Shown here piece by piece: positions 1 through 8,051 of a stretch of 64,000 bases of DNA. Both the position numbers and the translations under genes were made by a program. Origin of the DNA: Arthrobacter sp. CAN_C5 (GTDB lineage: Bacteria; Actinomycetota; Actinomycetes; Actinomycetales; Micrococcaceae); assembly GCF_017875735.1 (NCBI RefSeq), contig NZ_JAGGMZ010000001.1, positions 1,612,001 to 1,676,000 of the forward strand. The letters run 5' to 3'. The notes under the pieces were generated by a model, which was given only the letters and a program-made list of their open reading frames with translations, made no database searches and was not told the origin of the DNA. Position 1 is the first letter of the stretch. Every line of letters starts with the position of its first letter.

Positions 1-1
1 T

Positions 2-706
2 GTGAGCACTGAAATGACCACTGAACGACTCGTTTTTGTCCACGGCAGCGGTACCTTCGGAGCCGCTGCCTGGCCCACCCAGCACGCCCTGGCCAGCACG
101 TATGACTGCCTGTTCCTTCGCCGCCACGGCTTCGAGGTGGGCGTTGACCCTTTGCCCACCGATTTCGCCGCCGATCAGCGGATCGTGATCGACGCGCTGG
201 GGGTGGGCGGCCATGTGGTGGCCCATTCACAGGGTGCCATCGCGGCGATGATGGCCGCCGTTGACCGCCCCGATCTGGTGCGTTCCCTGGTGCTCGTGGA
301 ACCGGCGTGTTTGTCCCTGACCACCGACCTGCCCGCAACGGCGGCCCACCGTGCGCTCGTGGGCCAGCTGTACGATCGCCGCGAATCGCTCTCCGACGAG
401 GAATTCCTGCACGAGTTGGTCCGCCTGGTCTTTTCCACCGATGCCCGGCCGCCCGCGACCACCGAGGACCGCCGCGCGGCCCGACGGCTCCGGTTGCAGT
501 CCCCGCCGTGGGAGGCTCCACTGGATATCGTCCCGGGGGTGCCCACCCTGATTGTCACCGGCGGCTGGGAACCCCTGTACGAGGAGATTGCCGAATACCT
601 GGCCGTGACCGGCGCCCGCCACGTGGTGTCGCTGGGAGGCCACCGGCCCCAGGACACGCCCGACGGCGACGCCCTCATCCGTGGGTTCATCGCCTCCCAC
701 GCGTGA
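2..706 (+). CDS. alpha/beta-hydrolase fold protein
   Basis: This 234-residue protein has the alpha/beta-hydrolase layout. An HG oxyanion motif (FVHGSG) lies near residue 14, the nucleophile elbow is A-H-S-Q-G with Ser76, and a late GGHRPQ segment near residue 214 supplies the probable catalytic His. The family covers esterases, lipases and C-C hydrolases, and the sequence does not reveal the substrate. It has no signal peptide, so it is probably cytosolic. The GTG at position 2 is the first usable start; an ATG follows at 14. The ribosome binding site lies outside the window. The next gene begins within about 20 nt, which suggests co-transcription. Confidence 0.8.
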   Translation: MSTEMTTERLVFVHGSGTFGAAAWPTQHALASTYDCLFLRRHGFEVGVDPLPTDFAADQRIVIDALGVGGHVVAHSQGAIAAMMAAVDRPDLVRSLVLVEPACLSLTTDLPATAAHRALVGQLYDRRESLSDEEFLHELVRLVFSTDARPPATTEDRRAARRLRLQSPPWEAPLDIVPGVPTLIVTGGWEPLYEEIAEYLAVTGARHVVSLGGHRPQDTPDGDALIRGFIASHA

Positions 707-725
707 GGAACCGGGACTTGAGCGC

Positions 726-1220
726 GTGATCAGCATCCGTGCGGCCGGGAGGCTGGATATCACCTTCCTGCCAGCCATCGAGGCGGCGGCCGACTCGCTC
801 CTGACCTCGATCAACGGGCTACCGCTTCAGGTCCCGCTCCCGGACGGAGCGTCCCGGACTGAACTGGCCGCCTCACTGAAGCTGCTGGTCGCCGGGACGC
901 CATGCATCGGGTTCGCCCGGCTGGAAGAGCTCGACGGGGCCGCCCACCTCGAGCAGTTGGCCGTGCTGCCGCGGCATGCGGGCCGCGGGACCGGCCGGGC
1001 CCTGGTGGAGGCGTCGAAAGCCTGGGCCAGGGACCACGGCTACCCCACGATGACCCTCAGTACTTTCGCCGACGTGCCCTTCAACGCCCCGTTCTACGCA
1101 ACCTGCGGGTTCGAGGCGATACCGGTGCTGTCGCCGGCGCTGCTGGACCTTCAACGTTACGAAACTGCGCTCGGCCTCGACCGCATTGGCCGTCGCGTGA
1201 TCATGCGGGCCGTCCTGTAG
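726..1220 (+). CDS. GNAT-family N-acetyltransferase
   Basis: The product is about 164 residues and has the GNAT acetyl-CoA pyrophosphate loop R-H-A-G-R-G-T-G in the middle (motif A), followed by an A-P-F-Y-x-x-C-G-F segment typical of motif B. The family transfers an acetyl group from acetyl-CoA to an amine; the acceptor is unknown. I chose the GTG at 726 because a longer reading from 681 would overlap the hydrolase gene and add residues that do not look conserved. The start remains uncertain. The preceding gene ends 19 nt upstream. Confidence 0.75.
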   Translation: MISIRAAGRLDITFLPAIEAAADSLLTSINGLPLQVPLPDGASRTELAASLKLLVAGTPCIGFARLEELDGAAHLEQLAVLPRHAGRGTGRALVEASKAWARDHGYPTMTLSTFADVPFNAPFYATCGFEAIPVLSPALLDLQRYETALGLDRIGRRVIMRAVL

Positions 1221-1372
1221 CCGTCGACGTCGGGTGAGTGTTCCGGACACGGGACGCCGCGCAGGTTTCCCCACCTTCTGCGGGGATGGGCTCCCGACGA
1301 CGGCGTGTCCCGGTCCGCCACACCGAATCCTTGCCAGAACCCGGGGAGACTCGCGCGGCACCCCGCGGAATA

Positions 1373-1388
1373 ACTTGAAGGTTCAAGT
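1373..1388. promoter_or_regulatory. probable operator upstream of the VOC dioxygenase gene
   Basis: A perfect 7-bp inverted repeat with a 2-bp spacer, ACTTGAA-GG-TTCAAGT, sits 38 nt before the VOC gene start. TTGAA/TTCAA-type palindromes are common operators of MarR-family and related aromatic- or quinone-sensing repressors. No such repressor gene is adjacent, so the binding protein is unknown. Confidence 0.5.
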
Positions 1389-1425
1389 AGTTTACTCTGA
1401 TACTGCGTCACGTAGAGGAGAAACC

Positions 1426-2328
1426 ATGACCATCACCCAGGACCTGCTGCCCGACGACCTGTCGATGGGCACCGTCCTCTTGAAGGTGGGCGACCTGCCC
1501 ACCATGTCCAACTACTACCAGCGAGCCCTTGGCCTGGAAATCATCGACGAGGCCAGCGATGGCCTCCGGCTCGGCCGCACAAACACGCCGCTCATTCACC
1601 TCGCCCCGGCCGCAGGACTCCAGCTCCCCGCCCAGGGCGAGGCAGGACTCTTCCACACCGCGCTGCTCTTCGATGACCGCTCGGCCCTCGCCGCCACCGT
1701 CGCGGCGACCGCCCAGTACGACGCCGGGCTCTACGTGGGCAGCGCCGATCACCTGGTCAGCGAGGCCTTCTACTTCACCGACCCTGAGGGCAACGGGATT
1801 GAACTCTACTTCGACAAGCCCCGCGAGACCTGGCAGTGGAGCGCCGACGGCTCCGGGCAGGCCACCGGAAAGACCCCGGGTAAATCGGTCGTCATGGACA
1901 GCCTTCGCCTTCCCGCAGATGCCTATCTCCGTGACCACCTCACCGAAGCGGCGGTAACGGGCCAGGCTCAGGCGAGGGCCGCCGTCGGGCACGTCCACCT
2001 GCAGGTGGGCGACGTGGAGACCGCCGGAAAGTTCTATGTCGATACCCTGGGTTTCGAGCGGACCGCGGGCTGGCACGGCCAGGCGCTGTTCGTGTCGGCC
2101 GGGGGATACCACCATCACATGGCCATGAACGTGTGGAACAGCCGCGGCGCCGGCCCCCGCAAGGACACACTCGGACTCGGTGAGGTACTCATCCGGGTTA
2201 CCGCCACAGACCACGTCGATGCTCTCGCCGACAGGCTCAGGGGCGCAGGCATCACCCACCATCACACGGGCAGCGAACTACGCTTCAACGACCCGTGGAA
2301 CAACAAAATCCGGGTTGCAGTCGGCTAG
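1426..2328 (+). CDS. two-domain VOC-family dioxygenase, catechol-2,3-dioxygenase (CatE)-like
   Basis: This 300-residue protein has two vicinal-oxygen-chelate (glyoxalase/extradiol dioxygenase) modules, at roughly residues 10-130 and 185-300. Each opens with a V-L-L-K-V-G-D or V-H-L-Q-V-G-D strand. The first module ends in the metal-ligand strand D-P-E-G-N-G-I-E-L-Y, and the second has HHH and G-L-G-E segments. CatE/MhqO-type members cleave catechols or hydroquinones with Fe(II). The ATG at 1426 is preceded by GAGGAG at 1415-1420. The palindrome at 1373-1388 suggests induction by a repressor that senses aromatics. The exact substrate is inferred only from the family. Confidence 0.8.
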   Translation: MTITQDLLPDDLSMGTVLLKVGDLPTMSNYYQRALGLEIIDEASDGLRLGRTNTPLIHLAPAAGLQLPAQGEAGLFHTALLFDDRSALAATVAATAQYDAGLYVGSADHLVSEAFYFTDPEGNGIELYFDKPRETWQWSADGSGQATGKTPGKSVVMDSLRLPADAYLRDHLTEAAVTGQAQARAAVGHVHLQVGDVETAGKFYVDTLGFERTAGWHGQALFVSAGGYHHHMAMNVWNSRGAGPRKDTLGLGEVLIRVTATDHVDALADRLRGAGITHHHTGSELRFNDPWNNKIRVAVG

Positions 2329-2362
2329 CGTGGCGTGATTCGTGCTGGAGTCGGCTATCTGG

Positions 2363-2368
2363 CACAAT
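2363..2368 (+). promoter_or_regulatory. candidate -10 element of the rpsP operon
   Basis: CACAAT within GGCACAATAGA lies 140 nt before rpsP. It resembles the GGCATAATTGA upstream of rplS at 4757-4767, so the two ribosomal-protein units may share a housekeeping promoter type. The -35 region is not clear. Confidence 0.3.
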
Positions 2369-2502
2369 AGACCTGTACTCGATCCGGGCAGCCCCTCTCT
2401 CTGCGCGCGCATCTTGTCCTTTTGAACCCTCAGAAGTGGCCCGCCCCACGGGAGCACTGAGTAGGGTTCACCCCTTTAGATCATCAAGGAGTGACCACAA
2501 CA

Positions 2503-2922
2503 GTGGCCGTAAAGATTCGCCTGAAGCGCATGGGTAAAATCCGCGCACCTTTCTACCGTGTCGTCGTCATGGATGCACGCGCCAAGCGTGATGGCCGTGC
2601 CCTCGAGGAAATCGGTAAGTACAACCCCACCGAGGAGCCCTCGTTCATCGAGATCAACTCCGAGCGTGCACAGTACTGGCTCGGCGTTGGCGCACAGCCA
2701 ACCGAGCAGGTTGCTGTACTGCTGAAGATCACCGGTGACTGGCAGAAGTTCAAGGGCATTGAGGGCCAGGAGGGAACCTTGAAGACCAAGGCTCCCAAGG
2801 AAGCCTTCACCGCTCCTGAAAAGGGTTCGGTCATCGTTCCGGAAGCCATCACCCCCAAGGCCAAGAAGTCCGACGCCGAGGCTCCAGCCGAAGCCGAGAC
2901 GGAAACCGCCGAGGCCAAGTAA
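2503..2922 (+). CDS. rpsP: 30S ribosomal protein S16
   Basis: This 139-residue protein begins with the hallmark S16 sequence [11 protein letters not shown] and continues with the [10 protein letters not shown] core and the Y-N-P segment. An Ala/Glu/Lys-rich tail of about 50 residues extends beyond the usual S16 core of about 80 residues, as is common in actinobacteria. The GTG at 2503 is chosen because AAGGAG at 2486-2491 sits 11 nt upstream; the GTG at 2491 would overlap that site. It heads the rpsP-khpA-rimM-trmD cluster, and S16 acts in assembly of the small subunit. Confidence 0.96.
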   Translation: MAVKIRLKRMGKIRAPFYRVVVMDARAKRDGRALEEIGKYNPTEEPSFIEINSERAQYWLGVGAQPTEQVAVLLKITGDWQKFKGIEGQEGTLKTKAPKEAFTAPEKGSVIVPEAITPKAKKSDAEAPAEAETETAEAK

Positions 2923-2923
2923 A

Positions 2924-3169
2924 TTGCTGGCAGAAGCGCTGGAACACCTCGTCCGGGGAATCGTCGACAGTCCCGATGATGTCAAGGTTTCCCTGAAGAA
3001 CAACCGCCGGGGCGAAACCCTCGAAGTACGGGTTCATCAGGACGATCTGGGCCGGGTCATTGGCCGCCAGGGCCGCACAGCCCGCGCACTGCGCACCGTT
3101 GTGTCAGCCCTCGCCGATGGAGAGCCGGTACGCGTGGACGTCGTCGACACGGACCGCCGCCGGGGCTAA
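2924..3169 (+). CDS. khpA: KH-domain RNA-binding protein KhpA (YlqC family)
   Basis: This 81-residue protein consists of one KH domain, with the G-x-x-G loop reading G-R-Q-G around residue 47 (V-I-G-R-Q-G-R-T-A-R). Family members bind RNA, often as partners of KhpB, and the gene sits between rpsP and rimM in many Gram-positive genomes. It starts at TTG 2924, one nucleotide after the rpsP stop, so translational coupling is likely. Length and position match the family well. Confidence 0.92.
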   Translation: MLAEALEHLVRGIVDSPDDVKVSLKNNRRGETLEVRVHQDDLGRVIGRQGRTARALRTVVSALADGEPVRVDVVDTDRRRG

Positions 3170-3210
3170 CAGCCCTTCAGCACACTGCCACACAGCAAAA
3201 ATCAATGAGT

Positions 3211-3244
3211 TTGGCCCCGCACCGGATAATGGTGGAGGGGCCAA
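3211..3244 (+). terminator. hairpin between khpA and rimM
   Basis: TTGGCCCC at 3211-3218 pairs perfectly with GGGGCCAA at 3237-3244, with an inner ACC/GGT pairing, and is followed by ATTTAT. It could be an attenuating terminator or a processing site within the operon. The T-tract is weak. Confidence 0.4.
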
Positions 3245-3283
3245 ATTTATGTCCACCTACCCCAGCAGCACCAGGAGTGTCAG

Positions 3284-3922
3284 ATGGAAGTTCAGGTTGC
3301 CAGGATCGGCAAGCCCCACGGTATTCGCGGCGAGGTCACCGTGCAGCTGTTCACCGACGCGCCGGAGGACCGGTTCGAGGCCGGGTCCGTCTTCCGCGCC
3401 GAACCAGCAGCCCTCGGGCCCCTGACCGTCAGCGGGGCGCGCTGGAACAAGGACATCCTGATCCTCGGCTTTGACGGGTTCACCGACCGGAACGCGGCCG
3501 AGACGCTCCGCGGTGCGAAGCTCTTCATCGACACCGATGAAGCCGACGACGATGACGACGACGCCTGGTACGAACACGAGCTGGTGGGCCTCGAGGCCCG
3601 GGTGGGGGACGACGTCGTCGGGAAGGTCAGTGGCCTGCGCACCCTCGAGGTGCAGGACCTGCTGATCATCGAAACCTCGGCCGGCCACGAAACCCTGGTC
3701 CCGTTTGTCGCCGAGATCGTTCCCGAGGTCAATGTCGCCGACGGTTTCGTCCTGCTGACCCCGCCGGACGGTCTGTTCGAACTGAACCTGCCCGGTTCCA
3801 ACCAGGCAGGTCCCGACGACGGCGAAGTGACCGGGCTCGACGACGACGCTCCCACCGGTTCTGCCGGAGCCGATGACGCCGCCGGCACGTCTGATTCTGC
3901 CTCTGAGGGCAGCGGTCGCTAG
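3284..3922 (+). CDS. rimM: ribosome maturation factor RimM
   Basis: RimM is a 30S maturation factor that binds S19 during assembly. The protein begins V-A-R-I-G-K-P-H-G-I-R-G-E-V, the conserved RimM N-terminal barrel, and the PRC-barrel half follows (W-Y-E-H-E-L-V-G-L ... V-P-F-V-A-E-I-V-P). An acidic, Ala/Gly-rich tail of about 40 residues makes it longer (212 residues) than the usual size of about 170. The start ATG follows CAGGAG at about 3272. The stop abuts the trmD start directly. Confidence 0.95.
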   Translation: MEVQVARIGKPHGIRGEVTVQLFTDAPEDRFEAGSVFRAEPAALGPLTVSGARWNKDILILGFDGFTDRNAAETLRGAKLFIDTDEADDDDDDAWYEHELVGLEARVGDDVVGKVSGLRTLEVQDLLIIETSAGHETLVPFVAEIVPEVNVADGFVLLTPPDGLFELNLPGSNQAGPDDGEVTGLDDDAPTGSAGADDAAGTSDSASEGSGR

Positions 3923-4744
3923 GTGCGCATCGACGTCGTCAGTATCTTCCCGGAGTATCTGGCAGCCCTTGACCTGTCGCTGATCGGCAAGGCGCGGCAG
4001 GACGGGCTGCTGGACCTCCGGGTCCATGACCTGCGCAGCTTCACCACCGACCGCCACCGGACGGTCGATGACACCCCGTACGGCGGGGGAGCAGGGATGG
4101 TCATGAAGCCCGAACCGTGGGCTCTGGCGCTGCAGTCCATCGTCGACGCCTCACCGGCGGAGACCCGCCCGGTGCTGATCGTTCCCTCTCCGGCGGGTGA
4201 GGTGTTCACCCAGCGGATGGCCCATGACCTTGCCGAGGAGCCGCACCTGGCGTTCGCCTGCGGCAGGTATGAGGGAATCGACGAGCGGGTCCTTGAATGG
4301 GCCGGTGATTTCTTTGACGTCCGCCCCGTCAGCCTGGGGGACTACGTCCTCAACGGCGGCGAAGTGGCGGTCCTCGCGATGGTCGAGGCCGTGGGCCGCC
4401 TCCTGCCGGGCGTCGTCGGAAACCCCGAGTCACTCGTCGAGGAATCCCACTCGGACGGACTGCTGGAATACCCCGTCTATACCAAGCCTTCGGACTGGCG
4501 TGGCCGTGGGATTCCCGACGTGCTGCTCAGCGGCAACCATGCACGGATCGCCCAGTTCCGGCGGGACGAGCAGTTCCGTCGCACCGCGCAGCGTCGTCCC
4601 GACCTGCTCGAAGCTCTGCCATCGGACTCCCTCAGCAAGGCGGACGTGTCAGCACTGGCGGACCTGGGGTACGCCGTCGTCGGGGGCGCGCTCAGGCGAA
4701 CGCCTGAGCGTCCGCGAGGCAGCCCGCCGCCGGTGACCGGCTGA
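3923..4744 (+). CDS. trmD: tRNA (guanine-N1-)-methyltransferase TrmD
   Basis: TrmD makes m1G37 in tRNAs that read codons starting with C or with G at position 36, and so prevents frameshifting. Conserved SPOUT/trefoil-knot segments are visible: the N-terminal [29 protein letters not shown] and [11 protein letters not shown]. The 273-residue length fits. It starts at GTG 3923 directly after the rimM stop. A perfect 10-bp palindrome lies inside the 3' end of the gene at 4689-4710. Confidence 0.96.
   Translation: MRIDVVSIFPEYLAALDLSLIGKARQDGLLDLRVHDLRSFTTDRHRTVDDTPYGGGAGMVMKPEPWALALQSIVDASPAETRPVLIVPSPAGEVFTQRMAHDLAEEPHLAFACGRYEGIDERVLEWAGDFFDVRPVSLGDYVLNGGEVAVLAMVEAVGRLLPGVVGNPESLVEESHSDGLLEYPVYTKPSDWRGRGIPDVLLSGNHARIAQFRRDEQFRRTAQRRPDLLEALPSDSLSKADVSALADLGYAVVGGALRRTPERPRGSPPPVTG
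4689..4710. repeat. perfect palindrome inside the trmD 3' end
   Basis: CGCTCAGGCG (4689-4698) and CGCCTGAGCG (4701-4710) form a perfect 10-bp stem around AA. It lies within trmD about 35 nt before its stop and has no T-tract, so a role in mRNA stability or processing is more likely than termination. Confidence 0.6.
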
Positions 4745-4756
4745 TCCCATCCATAT

Positions 4757-4941
4757 GGCATAATTGAACTTTGTGTCTACTGGGTTGTTCCCTGCCACAG
4801 GGGGAGAACTACCAACAGGCTGACACGCTGGCAGGCCACCTATGGTCTTGCCGGTCTTCTAAATTTCCGGCGGACATTGCCTAGGCCTTGACCGCTGTGA
4901 CCAACGTGAATGACCTGTGGCGTTCACCAGGAGCAATATCA
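4757..4941 (+). promoter_or_regulatory. candidate promoter and 5' leader of rplS
   Basis: A CATAAT -10-like hexamer (4759-4764) within GGCATAATTGA is followed by about 170 nt of untranslated sequence. The leader can form small hairpins, such as CCCTG/CAGGG near 4790. A long leader before a ribosomal-protein gene could carry autogenous regulation, but I cannot match it to a known leader motif. Confidence 0.3.
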
Positions 4942-5301
4942 ATGCATATTCTTGACGCCGTCGACGCCGCATCACTGCGGACCGACATCCCAGCATTCCG
5001 CGCCGGTGACAACCTCAAGGTGCACGTGAACATCATTGAAGGCAAGAACACCCGTGTTCAGGTCTTCCAGGGCTTCGTTGTCGGTCGCCAGGGCGATGGC
5101 CTTCGCGAAACCTTCACCGTCCGCAAGGTCAGCTTCGGTGTAGGCGTGGAGCGTACCTTCCCGGTGCACTCCCCAGTCCTCGACAAGATTGAGGTTGTTT
5201 CCCGCGGCGACGTTCGCCGCGCGAAGCTCTACTACATGCGCGATCTGCGCGGCAAGGCTGCCAAGATCAAGGAAAAGCGCGAACCCAAGACTGCCAAGTA
5301 A
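4942..5301 (+). CDS. rplS: 50S ribosomal protein L19
   Basis: The 119-residue protein begins [13 protein letters not shown] and contains the L19 signatures [21 protein letters not shown] and [10 protein letters not shown]19 sits at the 30S-50S interface. The ATG at 4942 has CAGGAG at 4928-4933 upstream; in-frame codons from 4888 are leader, not protein. It lies between trmD and lepB, the usual order. Confidence 0.96.
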   Translation: MHILDAVDAASLRTDIPAFRAGDNLKVHVNIIEGKNTRVQVFQGFVVGRQGDGLRETFTVRKVSFGVGVERTFPVHSPVLDKIEVVSRGDVRRAKLYYMRDLRGKAAKIKEKREPKTAK

Positions 5302-5310
5302 CACCAGTTC

Positions 5311-5988
5311 TTGAACCGCACCATGCCGGAATCAGATCCTCCCCGGCAGCCTGCGGGAGCACAACCAGAACGCCGGCCCTTTCGGGGCTGGCGTTTTGTG
5401 CTGTCCGCCCTTCTTGTGGCTGTGGTGGTCGCCTCGGTGCTCCGCGCGACCGTGGCCGACATCTACTACATCCCTTCGGCATCAATGCAGCCGCTGCTCG
5501 AGGAAGGTGACCGGGTCCTGGTCTCCCGGATCGATGATGACCCGCGGGTCGGCGACGTGGTCGTCTTCGACGGCCGCGGCTCGTTCGACCCGATCAGCGG
5601 CGGCGGTCCGGCCGAGATTCTCGGAACGATCGGCCACTGGCTGGGCATCTCCGGTAGCGATACCGTGTACGTCAAGCGGGTGCTCGGCGTCGGCGGTGAC
5701 ACGGTGTTCTGCTGCGACGGGGACGGACAGGTGGAAGTGAATGGGAACCCCCTCGACGAGCCCTACGTTTTCCCCTCGGACGCTCCGAGCGACCAGCAAT
5801 TCGAGGTGGAGGTTCCACAGGGTAAATTGTGGGTGATGGGTGATCACCGCTCCGCATCCTTCGACTCGCGATCTCTCCTGGGAGCGCCGGGCGGGGGACT
5901 GGTCTCAACAGACCGCGTGATCGGACGGGCAGTCCAGGTAATCTGGCCGCCCTCCCGATCCGGCCCCATCGAGCGCGCCGCCCAGTGA
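5311..5988 (+). CDS. lepB: signal peptidase I (first of two)
   Basis: This 225-residue S26 peptidase removes signal peptides at the outer face of the membrane. One N-terminal membrane segment lies at residues 29-47, after a Pro/Arg-rich cytosolic stretch. The catalytic Ser motif is I-P-S-A-S-M-Q-P and the catalytic Lys is in Y-V-K-R-V-L-G-V-G-G-D; G-D-H-R-x-x-S-x-D-S-R also matches the family. The start is TTG 5311 or ATG 5323, neither with a strong ribosome binding site. It is followed by a second lepB paralogue, a duplication common in this cluster. Confidence 0.93.
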   Translation: MNRTMPESDPPRQPAGAQPERRPFRGWRFVLSALLVAVVVASVLRATVADIYYIPSASMQPLLEEGDRVLVSRIDDDPRVGDVVVFDGRGSFDPISGGGPAEILGTIGHWLGISGSDTVYVKRVLGVGGDTVFCCDGDGQVEVNGNPLDEPYVFPSDAPSDQQFEVEVPQGKLWVMGDHRSASFDSRSLLGAPGGGLVSTDRVIGRAVQVIWPPSRSGPIERAAQ

Positions 5989-6020
5989 CCGACCAGCAAC
6001 CTTAGGTAGATGACCAGCAG

Positions 6021-6926
6021 ATGGCAACGAGCATTCCCGGCAAGTCCAATGACGACGCTGACGCCCGTCCGGACACGCCCCGCCCGGATGCCTCACCTTC
6101 GGACGCGACCCGCGAGGAGGCCTCACCCTCCGATGCGCCCCGTGCGGAGGCCCGACCTTCGGACACGCCCCGCGCGGAGGCCCGTGCGGCCCGCCGCGAC
6201 GCTGCGACGAAGAAAAAGGGCGACGACGACGGCGACCGCGGCCTGCTCGGGTGGCTCAAGGAAATCCTGATCATCGTCGGGATCGCGATCCTGCTGTCCT
6301 TCCTCATCAAGACCTTCCTGTTCCGGGCGTTCTTCATTCCCTCCGGCTCAATGGAAAACACCCTGGAGATCGATGACCGGATCTTCGTCAACCAGTTGGT
6401 GCCCGCACCGTTTGAGTTGCAGCGAGGCGACGTGGTGGTCTTCCAGGACACCGAGGGCTGGCTGCCCGCACCGCCGCCCGGCGAAGGACCAGGCGCCAAC
6501 TGGGTCAAGGATTCACTGATCTTCGTCGGTCTGCTGCCCGATGACACCCAGCAGCACCTCGTGAAGCGGGTCATCGGCATGGCCGGTGACCGGGTGGTGT
6601 GCTGCGATGACGACGGTCGGATCACCGTCAACGGCGAACCCCTTGAGGAGCCGTACCTGTACCCCGGTGCCAGCCCGTCCGACACAGAATTCGATGTGAC
6701 GGTCCCCGAGGGCAAGATCTGGGTGATGGGCGACCACCGGAACGCCTCCGCCGATTCCCGCGCCAACACGGACAAGCCAAACTCCGGATTCATCGACGTG
6801 GAAGACATCGAGGGCAAGGCGGCGGTTATCGCCTGGCCGCTGGACCGGATGGGCTTCCTCGGCAATTACCCCGAGGTCTTTGACGGTGTGCCCGAGCCGG
6901 CAGCCGCCAGCGATTCGACCTCCTAG
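6021..6926 (+). CDS. lepB: signal peptidase I (second paralogue)
   Basis: This 301-residue paralogue has a long hydrophilic N-terminus of about 80 residues with imperfect decapeptide repeats, then one membrane segment (I-L-I-I-V-G-I-A-I-L-L-S-F, about residues 83-101). The catalytic motif I-P-S-G-S-M-E-N and the Lys in L-V-K-R-V-I-G-M-A-G-D are both intact, so it should be active. It lies 32 nt after the first lepB and 5 nt before rnhB. Two enzymes may divide substrates or growth conditions between them. Confidence 0.94.
   Translation: MATSIPGKSNDDADARPDTPRPDASPSDATREEASPSDAPRAEARPSDTPRAEARAARRDAATKKKGDDDGDRGLLGWLKEILIIVGIAILLSFLIKTFLFRAFFIPSGSMENTLEIDDRIFVNQLVPAPFELQRGDVVVFQDTEGWLPAPPPGEGPGANWVKDSLIFVGLLPDDTQQHLVKRVIGMAGDRVVCCDDDGRITVNGEPLEEPYLYPGASPSDTEFDVTVPEGKIWVMGDHRNASADSRANTDKPNSGFIDVEDIEGKAAVIAWPLDRMGFLGNYPEVFDGVPEPAAASDSTS
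6069..6185 (+). repeat. coding decapeptide repeats in the second signal peptidase
   Basis: Four imperfect units of 27-30 nt encode a P-S-D-x-P-R-x-E-A-R pattern: residues 17-25, 26-35, 36-45 and 46-55. They form a charged, proline-rich cytosolic extension. The near-identity of the last two units at DNA level suggests recent slippage or unequal exchange. Confidence 0.7.
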
Positions 6927-6931
6927 CTGCG

Positions 6932-7645
6932 ATGAAGTCTGTTGCACCCACCCTGCGGTACGAGCGGTCCTTCCGCGAGGCCGGGCACCGGTACCTGGCC
7001 GGTTGCGATGAGGTGGGCAGGGGAGCACTGGCCGGACCGGTATCCGTGGGGCTGGTGCTGATTGACCTTGTTGACGTCAAGGGCCTCCGCGGCGTGCGGG
7101 ACAGCAAGCTCCTCTCCCCGGCCGATCGGGTCAAGCTGGTACCGCGGATCCAGAAATGGGCTCTTGCCTACGGGGTAGGCCACGCCAGCGCGGCCGAGAT
7201 TGACGCCGTCGGGCTGATGCGTGCCCTCCAGTTGGCAGGGAACCGCGCATGGGAGCAGGTTGTCGTCACCGCCCGGCCCGATGCGGTGATTCTCGACGGA
7301 AACCACGACTGGCTCTCGCCCCGCGAGCAGGCCACCCTGTTCGACGGCGAGACTGACGTTCCTCCCGCCGGCTGCGACGCACCGGTCCATACGCGGATCA
7401 AAGGTGACCTGTCGTGCCTCAGCGTCGCTGCGGCGAGCGTTCTGGCGAAGGTGGAGCGGGACGCCCTGATGGTGTCCTACGCCGCCGACCATCCGCAGTA
7501 CGGCTGGGACATCAACAAGGGGTACGCGACGGCGGGCCACCGCGCCGCGATCGACGGGGTGGGGCCCACTGGCCTGCACCGCACCACCTGGCGCCTCGGG
7601 ACCGGAGACGGAATGAACATTCCCCGCGTGGAAATTGGGGGATGA
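6932..7645 (+). CDS. rnhB: ribonuclease HII
   Basis: RNase HII nicks RNA-DNA hybrids and embedded ribonucleotides. The 237-residue protein has the D-E-V-G-R-G-A-L-A-G-P motif (residues about 25-35), a second Asp in V-I-L-D-G-N-H-D and the conserved S-V-A-A-A-S-V-L-A-K-V-x-R-D helix. The acidic active-site set looks complete. It starts 5 nt after lepB and ends 7 nt before the DUF2469 gene, consistent with one transcription unit. Confidence 0.95.
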   Translation: MKSVAPTLRYERSFREAGHRYLAGCDEVGRGALAGPVSVGLVLIDLVDVKGLRGVRDSKLLSPADRVKLVPRIQKWALAYGVGHASAAEIDAVGLMRALQLAGNRAWEQVVVTARPDAVILDGNHDWLSPREQATLFDGETDVPPAGCDAPVHTRIKGDLSCLSVAAASVLAKVERDALMVSYAADHPQYGWDINKGYATAGHRAAIDGVGPTGLHRTTWRLGTGDGMNIPRVEIGG

Positions 7646-7652
7646 TGGGGTC

Positions 7653-7979
7653 ATGAGCGCTGAGGATCTTGAAAACTACGAAACCGACATGGAGTTGCAG
7701 CTTTACCGCGAGTACCGGGACGTCGTCGGGCTGTTCAGTTACGTGGTGGAGACCGAACGGCGGTTCTACCTGGCCAACCACGTTGACCTGCAGGCCCGCT
7801 CGGCCGACGGTGAGATCTACTTCGACCTGACCCTCCAGGACGCCTGGGTGTGGGACGTCTACCGCACGGCACGGTTCGTCAAGAACGTCAGGGTCATCAC
7901 GTTCAAGGACGTCAACGTCGAGGAACTGACCAAGTCGGATGACATCGCACTGCCGAAGGACGGCCCGCTCGGGAACTGA
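7653..7979 (+). CDS. DUF2469 family protein
   Basis: This 108-residue acidic protein matches the actinobacterial DUF2469 family, which lies next to rnhB in most actinobacteria: M-S-A-E-D-L-E-N-Y-E-T-D-M-E-L-x-L-Y-R-E-Y at the start and W-D-V-Y-R-x-A-R-F-V-K-N-V-R-V-x-T-F-K-D-V-N at the end. Its function is unknown. The ATG at 7653 gives the conserved N-terminus; an upstream in-frame ATG at 7635 overlaps rnhB and is less likely. Confidence 0.9.
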   Translation: MSAEDLENYETDMELQLYREYRDVVGLFSYVVETERRFYLANHVDLQARSADGEIYFDLTLQDAWVWDVYRTARFVKNVRVITFKDVNVEELTKSDDIALPKDGPLGN

Positions 7980-8051
7980 GGCATTCCCGGGGTACGCTCT
8001 CACTAATTCCGGCACACCGCCGGATGTGGTCTCTACGGGGGTAGCTGAAGC

